Origin: Cerioporus squamosus
Lineage: Eukaryota > Basidiomycota > Agaricomycetes > Polyporales > Polyporaceae
Direction of reading: 5' to 3'
DNA length: 17,523 bases
NCBI GenBank assembly: GCA_022592435.1
Contig: JABYQS010000595.1
Coordinates: 1 to 17,523, forward strand
A model generated the notes under the pieces. The model made no database searches. It was not told where the DNA came from and worked only from the letters and a program-made list of their open reading frames with translations. Below, piece by piece: positions 1 to 9,054 of the stretch (its first letter is position 1; every line of letters begins with the position of its first letter). A program made the translations under genes and the position numbers.

Positions 1-25
1 ATCGATGCCAGCCCCGTATTGAGGC

Positions 26-1234
26 TCATACTGCGCGAGCAGCGCCAGCGAACGGTCCCGTGGGATGGTTCTGTGCTAGGTGAGAGGGGAAGGGGTTGTT
101 CGGGCTGACCGAGAGGCCCGAGAACTGTTGGGCACTGCGAGGCCGCTTGGATTCGAGGTCGGTATGCTGATCGGTGCGTGGTCGCCGGGGAAGCGTACTG
201 CAATGGTAGAGACGAATTTGATGCGGGTGCTTGTAGCTGCGCGAGATCGTTCCATAGAGGACTTGATGTCTGCGGTCGCGGCGGCTGCGTCGCTGGTCGT
301 TGCTGCGGAGTCTGGGCAGTTGCAGGCACGACGATAGGTTGCGACGCTGAACGCAATTGCGACTGCGTGCGTAAAGGGTTTGTGCTGCTTAATGTGCTAG
401 CAGGAGTGGTGGGCGGGAGGGAAGGGGTGGCGGTGACCTTTGAGGACGACGGTGCGGATGTGGATGCGGATGCGGAAGAGGAAGAGGACATCGTTTGCGA
501 TCGTGTTGAAGACAAACGGTCAGCCGCAGATCTGGAAGGGCCAAGCAAGGCGGCGACTTGGGCCGAACGAGGCACGTAGGATTTGTACTGATACTTGGCT
601 GGAAGGAGGTCGGGGCCATGTCCGAACAAGTGGGCAGGAGAACTCACATCGGATGTACTTCTCCAAATCACTGTCACGCTCCGCATCAATCATGTTCGTT
701 GGTGGAGGATGCCTGATCTCGTCAGGGTTGTAGTGCGCATTGGACTTGAGGTTGCCCATCGACTTCATGAACTTCGCACGGGCAAACGTCATCGGAGAAT
801 TCTGGGATGAGATGAGGATACGCACCTCGACTTGCTCCTTCGTCCATGTGTCGAGCGTAAGGCTCTTCCTGCGAAACGAGAGGGAATGTCACCCTGCTGG
901 ACGACACACGGAGCGCGGCCCTACCTACACCTTCGAGATGTGCGTGCCCATCTTGCGGTGTATGCTCGCGCAGTTCACGCTGTCCTCGCCCATTCACTTC
1001 CCGTCGACATATTGACGAAGACGACGGAAACTCACCAGATGAAGATTCCAAGGTTATACGATGCCCAGCGCGGGTTCCGCGTCTTACAGTCGGCGCAGAT
1101 GTCTGCCCGAGTCCCGTGGTCCGTCAGTATAGCTCCGATGAACGACCATCTGCGAGCGCACCATTTCCTGGCTGTATAGCTAGTTCCAGCAATATTCGTT
1201 GGTTCCTCTCGGCGGTGATCTTGTTCATCGACAT
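26..1234 (-). CDS. ArfGAP-domain protein (SMAP/Gts1-like Arf GTPase-activating protein), 7 exons
   Basis: Spliced exons 1162-1234, 1036-1102, 929-979, 826-868, 648-771, 199-598 and 26-134 give about 288 aa. ArfGAPs stimulate GTP hydrolysis on Arf GTPases in vesicle traffic. Seen: a zinc finger C27-x2-C30-x16-C47-x2-C50 followed by H54-R55, where R55 sits five residues after the last Cys like the family's arginine finger; then the typical stretches RNPRWASYNLG and SLTLDTWTKEQVE, and HPPPTNM. After about residue 120 the protein is Ser/Thr/Pro/Gln-rich, with PLWNDLAQLQ and SSLPLQ segments. The first ATG (1234) puts NKITAERNQRILLEL just before the finger, as in relatives. The 3' end is uncertain: I prefer a 64-nt intron (135-198), leading to an NNPF motif and TGA at 26-28. 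Without it, the frame stays open to the window edge. Family call is firm; last exon is tentative. Confidence 0.92.
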
Positions 1235-1473
1235 GGTAAGCAATACCTCCGCTCGTAGCTTGAAAGTCGGCGCGTGAGTACGACCAGATGATCGCCTCAA
1301 CGTCGTGTAGGAACTGTGGACGTTGTCGTCGAGCTTGTCGTTGTACTGAAAGTCGCCGTCGCTGTGATTGTTGTCCTAGACGAGTTCACTGTTAGGTCAG
1401 GCTGATGAACTCAGAGGATGATGACGGTCTAGACCAAGGAGTGTAAGCGCCTGCGGGAAGCATCATCACACAT

Positions 1474-1508
1474 AAGTACTTAAGTACTTTAGTAAAGGCT
1501 GAGTACTT
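1474..1508. repeat. Palindromic AAGTACTT repeat cluster
   Basis: Two adjacent copies of the 8-bp palindrome AAGTACTT (1474-1481 and 1482-1489) form a perfect 16-bp palindrome. A further AGTACTT follows at about 1502-1508. The cluster lies about 240 bp upstream of the ArfGAP start and 975 bp upstream of the protease start. It could bind a dimeric regulator, but that is inference only. Confidence 0.5.
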
Positions 1509-1700
1509 CAGTCTCTCTCGCTCATCTCTTCCTTGTCTTCCTCCTTTTGCTACGGAGCTCAGCGACACTTTCTGAAGGGCTTCCGGTGCACATGCCTGGA
1601 TACTAGCTGGACAGCGTTTGAGACTATGTTCACCTCGGATCCTTGACGCGATGAGGCTACTGATATGAAACGGACGGGAACACAGAAGACCGACGCCGTA

Positions 1701-2370
1701 TTATCTGTACGTACCCTCGTATGCCGAGGAACTTCTGTCTCTCATACTATACAGACAGCAGGTCTCTTCGTCGCACAGGTGGGCGGTACCACTGTCGGCA
1801 ACGAGCTGGGCTATATGTGTACCTCCTGGATGCCGAGACTCGACCTATCATTTTCTAGCAGCATATGGCAAAGACGGCGTATCATGTCGAATCCACCGAT
1901 GCCGAATTATGCCTCAAACTGCCCCACTAGGACGGCGCACTCACCTCCACCGGCTGGCTCGTCGTTCTGCTCCTGATATCAGTCCTCAAATACGTTTGTG
2001 TACCTGTGCTAGACTTCCGGAGCTTAAGGATCTCGTCATCGTTGATCTTCACCGTGGCGGAGTTAAGTCCGTCCTTCCTGAACAGCGCCGACGCCCCTTG
2101 TTCCGTGTACTCTACGCGCTCGACTAGCCCATCTACGTGCGTCTCGCTCGGTCCTGGTCGGGGTTCTACCACAATGATAGGAAATACAGCATACGAAATG
2201 CCGTAAGTCGGTCTCGTACTCCGCCCAGCCCGCCCACCGACTCTATTGACTCCATTGTTCCTGCCCTGCACGGCTGCAGAATTCACGTTCATGTGCTCGG
2301 AGATATGTGACCTGCGCCAGGCCGGCCGCTTATGCCGTTCTCCGACCCTTGTCGGCGGTAGGCTCACCAA
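1701..2370 (-). other. Unresolved minus-strand coding-like segment, product unknown
   Basis: The minus strand is open from 2370 to 1927. Its middle, about 2195-2010, reads like protein (EPRPGPSETHVDGL, GASALFRKDGLNS, VKINDDEILKL). A donor GTGAGT at 1944 and an acceptor after 1826 would join to a second open stretch, 1825-1701, ending in TAA and containing LVADSGTAHLCDEETC. I could not make the phases agree across all segments and recognise no family. It may be a decayed gene, a gene with an exon structure I failed to find, or chance. Its start is not determined. Confidence 0.2.
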
Positions 2371-2482
2371 CCAGGAACGAGCAGCGGCTGCAGGTCATCA
2401 AAAAGCTTTGTATCTCTTGTCCATGGCAACAGGTCCCCAGGTCCTGAGCTCCAACAGAACGCTTCTTCGCGCAGACTGAAAT

Positions 2483-4543
2483 ATGGCTGCATCTCTGCTC
2501 GTCGCCCTCGGGATTGCGGCTCTGTCAGCTGGGGTCCACGGCCGTCAGACGACCGTCGTACCTCGATCCAACTTCGTTCCTCTGCACCCAGCGTCTTCGA
2601 CTTCGTCGGTTCAGCTGACGCTGGCCTTGCCCCCGACGAACATCGATGGCCTCCATGCTGCATTGTACGATGTCAGCGACCCGAAGAGCCCGAACTACGG
2701 GAAGCACCTATCCAAGTCTGAGGTACGCCTGCAAGCATCCCCGTTATGTTCGAGCTTACACTTCGCACTCAGGTCGAAGCGTTTGTTGCGCCTAAGCCAG
2801 ACAGTGTCAAAGCTGTCACCGACTGGCTGGCACAGCACAGCGTTCACCCCGAGGTAGTCTCGCCCTCCGGCGATATGCTGCGCATCGACATCACCGTCTC
2901 TAGGGCCAACGCTCTGCTTGGGGCCAACTTCACTGAATTCAAGGACAAGAACAGCGGCACGACCCTGGTGCGGACGCTGTCCATAACCGTTCCAGACGAT
3001 GTGGAATCCCACCTGCAGTTCATCTATCCTACGATACAGTACGCATCCCTAGGCTCCTTCGTGTTGCTTTGCTGACCGAGATGCCAGGTTCATCATGCCC
3101 ACAAAGCAGGAGAATCCAAGCTTCCAGGTCGTCACGCCGCCGACCCTGGCGGCCAAGCGGCAGACTTTGCCACAGATATGCTCTGTCGACGTTGACCCGG
3201 AGTGTTTGGAGGACTTTTACCACATTCCTACGGCACCAGCCACGGCTTCGGGCAACAGCCTGGCCGTCAGCGCTTACCTTGACGAAATTGCGACCGAAGA
3301 TGATCTTGCTGTGCGCTACCTTCCACTCACATCAAGGATGAGTAGCTAACGTCACGACAAGTTCTTCTTCTTGGCCTTCAGACCGGATGTCACGACCACT
3401 CCCGAGTTCAGCATCGTTTCCGTCGACAATGGTGTCACCAGTGGGAATGGAACGCTCGAAGCGGTGAGCACCTTTTCAGGACCCCGTTAACATCTTCGTG
3501 CTGAACCGCACCTTGCAGAGTCTCGACATCCAATACACCGTCGGGGTCGCTACTGGTGTCCCGACCACTCTCTACTCCGTCGGCCAGCCAACAGCGCAAG
3601 GGTTTATCGATCTCGTCAACTTCCTGCTTGCTCTGGACGAGCTCCCGCTCGTGCTCACGACCAGCTATGGATTCAACGAGGTCGATTTCGAGGGATCAGA
3701 GGACTTGGCAAAGTGAGTCCATGCCGTCCCAGTCGATGCGCGTATGTCTCATTGATGCCTCTCAGCACGTTCTGCGATGCATACGCCCAGCTCGGAGCTC
3801 GCGGTACAAGCGTGTTCTTCTGCTCCGGGGACAACGGCGTGTACAGCTTCTCGTTCAACAGTACTTGCGATGCTACAGCATTCGGCCCCACCTTCCCGAG
3901 CGGCTGTCCGTTGTATGTCCCTATGTCTTCCTACATCGTCGGTTCGCCACCTCTGACTTCTCCCATGCCAGCCTGACCTCCGTTGGCGGAACCCAAGGCT
4001 TCACTCCCGAAGTCGCAGCGCCCTTTTCTGGCGGCGGGTTCTCGAACATCTTCGCCCGCCCCGACTACCAGAGCACCGCGGTCGAGGGCTACCTCGACGC
4101 CCTCGGGAGCACAAACGCAGGCCTGTTCAACCGCACGGGCCGCGCGTTCCCTGACGTCTCCGCGCAGTCCGTCAACTTCATCACCAGGATCAACGGCGTC
4201 TTCGGCCTGCTCGAGGGCACGAGCGCGTCCACGCCGACGTTCGCGAGCGTCGTCGCGCTGCTCAACGACGCGCTGCTGAACGCGGGGCAGCCCCCGCTTG
4301 GGTTCGTCAACCCGCTGCTGTACTCGGACGGCGCTGCGGCGCTGAACGATATCACGAGCGGTAGCAACCCCGGATGTGGCGCGCAGGGGTTCCCTACGAT
4401 GGAGGGATGGGATCCGGTAAGAGCTACTCGTTCGTTGCTCGTGCAAGGCTTGTCGAGCTGACTTCACTCTTTGACAGGTCACTGGTCTCGGTACGCCGGA
4501 CTATGAGAAGCTGCTGGCTCTCGTTACGGGGCTGGGAGCCTAA
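2483..4543 (+). CDS. Secreted sedolisin-family serine protease (S53, tripeptidyl-peptidase/grifolisin type), 8 exons
   Basis: Exons 2483-2722, 2773-3038, 3088-3310, 3362-3463, 3519-3712, 3766-3912, 3972-4416 and 4478-4543 splice in phase to 560 aa, the usual length for fungal S53 preproenzymes. These acid proteases use a Ser-Glu-Asp triad and act outside the cell or in the vacuole, releasing peptides from protein. Seen: a hydrophobic signal peptide (about residues 1-20); a prodomain with SPNYGKHLSKSEV; catalytic E276 and D280 four residues apart; oxyanion D364 in SGDNG; nucleophile S475 in EGTSASTP; and a C-terminal calcium-loop pattern (NDI, then GWDPVTGLGTP). The intron at 3464-3518 falls between E276 and D280. 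Every catalytic residue is present and no lesion is seen, so the gene is probably functional. Exo- versus endopeptidase activity cannot be told from the sequence. Confidence 0.95.
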
Positions 4544-5048
4544 TGTCGAGCTAATGATTTGGCAAAGGTCGAGTCGAGGAGTGAACGGATGCATGTGCAG
4601 GACTGCCATGAACAGTGGTTCCAACGCTCCATCCGTTGGCCAATATGTACTACTCGGGGAGTGTAGCCCAAGCAGCCCTGGCGCACAGATGATAAGATTC
4701 GGAATGCCGCCGCGTATGGATCTCGCGGATTTGCCTGTGGCGCGAGAAGAGGGATACTCAAGCTGGACCACAGCAGCCGGTGAAGTATGTGGTGATCTCG
4801 ACCTCCGATATTGCGACAGTTGTGCTTCGTCGTGCATCTACCGTGGTATATCATTACGTTCAAATGCGTACGGACGCGAGTTCGCGCACTGGACCCTCTT
4901 CCCGCCTGCCTCGCCGGCGCTCAGGCCCGCTGCCTCGCAGGTATTCGTAAGCTGTAAGTCGTCTGTCTATCACATCCCTCCGACTCGCTCATGTTATGCA
5001 ACGTCAGCTCCGCCATGTGCACTCTGCAAGCTCCAGCAGACTTCGATT
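4544..5048. other. Intergenic region downstream of the sedolisin gene
   Basis: This holds the 3' flank of the protease gene. A plus-strand frame stays open across it (4374-5093), but its composition is Cys/Ser/Arg-rich and resembles no family. Only its last dozen codons are meaningful, as the relic listed next. I see no tRNA, transposon ends or clear promoter. Confidence 0.5.
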
Positions 5049-5236
5049 AAGGATCAGGAGGCGTTCGCAGTCGAACTGCAGCCTGCAACCTGAAATGGAG
5101 TCGTCCCTTACTGCAGCTGCGTTCAAGCGGCGCATCGACGCCACAGCCACCGCCACGCATGCGGCACCGTGCAGGCTTCCTCCAGGCATGCGGCAACGAC
5201 TCGTGTTGGTCGACGACCACCATCTCCGCAAGGTCA
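5049..5236 (+). repeat. Duplicated block, copy 1, carrying the 3' relic of a kinase-like paralogue
   Basis: Codons 5049-5084 read KDQEAFAVELQP, followed by TGA at 5091. This nearly matches KDQQAFAVELQP near the C-terminus of the downstream kinase-like gene (6476-6511). Similarity continues beyond the stop: GCCACAGCCACCGCCACGC, then CGACGACCACCATCTCC and CAAGGTCA, all recur in order in copy 2. The simplest reading is the tail of a lost upstream paralogue plus its 3' flank, left behind by tandem duplication. Confidence 0.75.
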
Positions 5237-5238
5237 CC

Positions 5239-6550
5239 ATGCGTACCATCCAAGCTCCAGCCAACTTCGCCGTTCATTGCGGCTATGCATGCTCCATTCC
5301 AGAGACATATCTTCTCTCTCTCCGGGCGCGGCGGATCCCTACTAAGACCGCTCACAAGCCTCCCACCGAGACCACCGACGAGACCACCGACGAGAACACT
5401 GACTCTGACGGGTCCACCGACTCGGACTCGGACGACTCAGAGACCACCGACTCGGACTCGGACTGGACCACCGACGAGAACGAGAGCACTGACGAGAGCA
5501 CTGATGAGAGCACCACCGAGACCACCGCAGATACGTTTCCCATGCACTCAACGTTCAAGGTGGTTCGTGTGCTTCGGAAGCATGAATTCGTCAGGACGAA
5601 CATGGAGCTCTACTCTGTGACGTTGCTTGTCACCAGTGTTCAATCTGACATCCAGCCGCCTCAATCTCTCAACGCTATTTGCAAGATCACTCGGACGAAC
5701 GGCGGTCGGAAGGATCTGTTCGAAGAGGCAAAGATTCTCGAGAACGCCCTCAAGAAGCTCCAGGGAGATGTTGTTCCCGAGTTTTTTGGGTACTTCCAAG
5801 AGCCTCAAACGAGCGGAGGGGATCGGATGGCCCTGCTGCTGCTTCAAGACGTTGGCCCGCAGCTGCACAGACCCCTTCGATGTCTTCCCACAGACTTCAG
5901 GTATGCCAACGCCTACGATTGAAGCCTCTCTGCCATTCGGTGCCTGACTATTTTACTCAGTATCGAAGTAATGGAGGCGCTGTACGAAGTTCATCAAGCC
6001 GGGGTTCTACTTCGTAATTTCCGCGAGAGCAGCATCTTCGTCCTGAAGCACGAGGACGGATTCTTTCCATTCATCTACAACTTCGACACTGCACTCGTCC
6101 ATCACGATTGTAAGATGTCGGTCCCACTTGTCCCACGTCTTGCGGAGCCCCGTCATGTGGACATCGGCTGTGCCGAGCTCTACGACACTATGTACAGAGC
6201 CGATATCTGGACGCCTGGTATGTGGTATCATTGCCGCTGCCATGCTTATTCCTAGTTGGCCTCAATCGCTGATGACTTTGTCACCAGCTATCAAACTGTT
6301 CAAAGACAGCGTGACTTTCTCAGCGATGGCCGACGATATCCAAGGCCCGGAGTCCTTGGTGGAGTTCCACAAGACATTTGCGTCCGAACAGCCTGAGCAC
6401 GCGGATGCAGACGTGATGCGTGCGGCCGAGGTGGCTTATGCCACGTTCAAGGAGTGGCGCGATGAGAGGGACAGGAAGGACCAGCAGGCGTTCGCAGTCG
6501 AATTGCAGCCTGGAGAACGTTGGCTTGAGATGGACAAAACTACATGGTAA
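5239..6550 (+). CDS. Kinase-like protein lacking catalytic residues (probable pseudokinase), 3 exons
   Basis: Exons 5239-5900, 5961-6217 and 6288-6550 give 393 aa. The fold assignment comes from its paralogue at 6944-8085: same two intron positions and phases, and shared landmarks such as the VAIK-type lysine (K149 in AICKIT), the EVHQAGV helix before the catalytic loop, and HVDIGCAELYD. Where the paralogue has HND, Asn and DFG, this protein has L238-R239-N240, S245 and N261-F262-D263. The catalytic base and both metal ligands are therefore gone while the frame is intact. Residues 43-99 are an acidic Thr/Ser-Asp/Glu repeat. The start is uncertain: ATG 5239 follows the duplicated block; 5095 (48 aa longer, inside the block) and 5542 (just before the kinase-like region) are alternatives. 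The family is inferred from motifs; a scaffold or regulatory role is a guess. Confidence 0.78.
5365..5535 (+). repeat. Coding microsatellite: acidic Thr/Ser-Asp/Glu repeat
   Basis: Reiterated GAGACCACCGAC, GACTCGGACTCG and GAGAGCACTGAC-type units encode a low-complexity acidic tract such as TTDETTDENTDSD and STDESTDEST, at the N-terminus of the pseudokinase-like gene. Such tracts change length easily by slippage, and all units are multiples of three, so the frame is kept. The nearby paralogue has its acidic tract at the C-terminus instead. Confidence 0.85.
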
Positions 6551-6741
6551 CATACCACCGTATAGTACAGCAGCCTTGAGAAACATATACAGGATGAGAT
6601 TATGGATTTGTGTCACTGTCGATGCGAGACGAGGACGCGTTCGATATCCAGCCGCGTATTGATGCCACAGCCACTGCCACGCGGACTGAGAATTGCGGCA
6701 CTGACTCGTGTCAATCGACGACCACCATCTCCACAAGGTCA
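6476..6741 (+). repeat. Duplicated block, copy 2 (3' end of first kinase-like gene and its flank)
   Basis: This matches copy 1 (5049-5236) in ordered segments: the KDQQAFAVELQP codons, GATGCCACAGCCACTGCCACGC, and CGACGACCACCATCTCC followed by CAAGGTCA. It is about 78 bp longer because of extra sequence between the first two segments. The offset between copies rises from 1427 bp at the coding end to about 1505 bp at the far end. It ends about 200 bp upstream of the second kinase-like gene. The rest of the interval to 6943 shows nothing recognisable beyond presumed promoter sequence. Confidence 0.75.
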
Positions 6742-6943
6742 GGCTCCGTGCATGCGATTAAACCAACTACTGAAATAATCCCGCCCTCAGGATCACTGCA
6801 CTCGGAGGCTTGGCTGTAACTGGGTCGAGTCGGAAGAGCAGCAGTTGTCCCGGAAGCAGTTGTGACGTACCACCACGATCGTTGCCTCAAGCACTCGTTA
6901 GTCTTATCCCTTTCGCCATCCTTCCACAAGTGCGCCACAGCAT

Positions 6944-8085
6944 ATGTCCTCGTTACTATGGCCCATGTACTTTGACACCTCTCCAGACGACGATGCGGTC
7001 TCGCGCTCTTCGCCGGAACCACAGTCCGAGTCGCCCGACCCGTGGCAACCCCTGGAGGCCTACGTTCCTAGCCGGAAAGTTCAGCGTCCCTATAAGGTCT
7101 TCTTGCAAGAGCTGATCTCGGAGAGCGACGACGGGAACTCGCAGACCTTCCGTGCTAATCTGCACATTGTCAAGGAGTCGGGGCTGTCCTCGGACGAGAA
7201 GCGGGATGTGGTCTGCAAGGTCGCCTTTGGGGAACATCGGATCGAGTTACTCAAGAAGGAGGCCGACCTGTACGGGACCAAGCTCTCCCATCTTCAGAAC
7301 CAGGTTGTCCCTTGGATGTACGGGTGCTACGTTGGTTCCACTGTCGACGGGCGTACCGGAGTTTTAGTCCTGCAATACTGCAGCGTTCCGCTGTCTTCCT
7401 GGTTGAAGTACTACTCTCGCGATATCAGGTACTTCCGTTTGGTTTGCGTTCCTGTAACGTCACTGCCAGGAGCTCACGTTAGTCCTTTAGGTTCCAAGCT
7501 GTCAATGCGCTTCTGGACATCCACAAAGCCGGAGTTCAGCACAACGACTTCGTGGAACGAAACCTCGTCGTCTCGAAGGACGTCGACGGCAATCTGCACG
7601 TCCGGGTAGTCGACTTCGGCAATGCTTGCGATCACACGTGCCAAGTCCAGTGCGACGTGATTAAACTATACGACATGGAACCTCGGCAGGTCGATTTCGA
7701 CTGTGGGGAGTTGTACAATGTGTGCTTGGAGGCGGAGGTGTGGCGTGATCGTATGCTCTTAGCCTGGTCAATTATCGTCGATTTTATCCACTCACGTCTC
7801 TTGACAGGGAGTGTATATTGTTTTGGAAGGTATATCCCCGTGGCGAACGCGACATCAGCGGAGTCGCTCCTTTCATACGCGGGGATTTCCACTGGAGAGG
7901 ACGAGGACAACGCTAAGCGGATAGCCAAGGAGGTCGTTCAGGAGCTCACGTTGTCGTGGCAGAGAAGGCGGGCTCAGTATGCACATCCTGTGCCTATCAG
8001 ATGGGGCGACGACGTTGATGAGGATAATGACGACGTTCACGATGATGACGACGACATTCAGAACGAGGATGGCGCAGACGATTGA
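6944..8085 (+). CDS. Small fungal protein-kinase-like protein with intact catalytic motifs, 3 exons
   Basis: Exons 6944-7428, 7491-7750 and 7808-8085 give 340 aa. Seen: K92 in VVCKVAFG (VAIK-type lysine), a helix with KKEADLYG, VLVLQYC in the hinge position, then H179-N180-D181 and N186 in HNDFVERNLVV, and D203-F204-G205 in VVDFGNA. These are the nucleotide- and metal-binding residues of the protein kinase fold. The protein lacks the long canonical C-lobe and resembles the compact kinase-like proteins multiplied in basidiomycetes; its substrate is unknown. The C-terminus is very acidic (DDVHDDDDDIQNEDGADD). The second intron (7751-7807, 57 nt) is a multiple of three without stops, so it could be misread as coding; the same-position, same-phase intron in both paralogues supports splicing. 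The start ATG is in a catATGTC context shared with the minus-strand paralogue. Confidence 0.82.
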
Positions 8086-8543
8086 ACTAAATACCCACTC
8101 TAATGCTCATGTACACCTGCCAGTGTACTTTCATTCTTGCATGTGTGCATGATTATGATGACTCCCAGCACTTAGAAGCCGCGACAAGCCAACTGCTGCG
8201 TGACCCACTTGCAGTCCGCTCACTCAGCGGGCAACTTGCCCTGCCTCACCATGAGGCTCTCTGACTCGGAGTCCTCATCCCGGTCCTTTTTCTGACCCAC
8301 AGGTCCCAGGTCCCAGGAGCACCAGGAAGCGATATATGGTCATCTGCGATGGTTCAGCTTCTAGGTGACGGTCGTGAGAACAATACCGCAAACATCCTCA
8401 GGGAATTCACAGGCACAGCGGGATGTATGTAGACCCATTGGCGGACCGAGGAAGAACACATACTATACACATGAACGGAAGGCGTCACTGCAACCTGAGG
8501 TATCAGGACAAAGCAAAATGAAAGGCTACGGGTGTACTTGTCG
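8086..8543. other. Intergenic region between convergent kinase-like genes
   Basis: This is the 3' flank shared by the plus-strand kinase-like gene and the minus-strand pseudogene. I see no gene, RNA or transposon ends. There is a short direct repeat AGGTCCCAGGTCCCAGGAG near 8303. Open frames here are short and unlike any protein. Confidence 0.5.
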
Positions 8544-9054
8544 CTATGCGATCCGGGCTTCGCTCTCGTCGTAGGTTTTCCTCTGAAGGGACCAATCATA
8601 GTAATCCTTTGCAATCACATATGCCATCCTATCGATCTCGTACTGTGATGTACCCTCTGGTGGAGAGCCGTGTTCCTTCAGTGTCTCCACGCTTTTAGCG
8701 TATTCGATCGGGAGTTCGTGTCCGAAGAAGCTGACAGAGCCTACAATGCAAACGGTTAGACGAGAAAGGTGATAGGTTCAGTTCGGACTCACGAGGAAGG
8801 AAGATCTCCGTTTCCATGAACGCCCTCCAGAGTTAGGAGCAACCGACATCGGTCGGGTAGGGCATTGGCGCGTAGGGGGTGAGTTCGTCTTTATACCCAC
8901 ACTGGTGTTTGCCATCGGTGTCGCAGAGATCGATGATCACAGGGAAGAGCATGGCGGCCCTTCCTGGAATCGGTGAGACGACAATATTGCCCACGTCGAA
9001 GTCGTGGAGCTTGACACCGGCTCGATGGATGTCGATGAGATGGTGGAGGGCTGT

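Larger units (their letters stand above)
1235..2482. other. Intergenic region between divergent ArfGAP and sedolisin genes
   Basis: This stretch separates two divergently transcribed genes and should hold both promoters. I see no recognisable RNA gene or transposon ends. It contains the AAGTACTT palindrome and an unresolved minus-strand reading frame, both listed separately. No unambiguous TATA element could be assigned. Confidence 0.6.

Noticed and set aside
3931..4482. 183-aa minus-strand open frame under the last sedolisin exons
   Set aside because: It is an Arg/Glu-rich antisense shadow of GC-rich coding sequence. The plus strand carries the catalytic motifs.
4374..5093. 239-aa plus-strand open frame downstream of the sedolisin
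   Set aside because: It starts inside the last exons of the protease in another frame and has no family features. Only its last dozen codons match a paralogue tail, which is reported as a relic.
4996..5238. N-terminal extension of the pseudokinase-like protein
   Set aside because: The frame is open, but it lies in the duplicated 3'-flank block and reads Arg/Ser-rich. A start at 5239 or 5542 is more natural.
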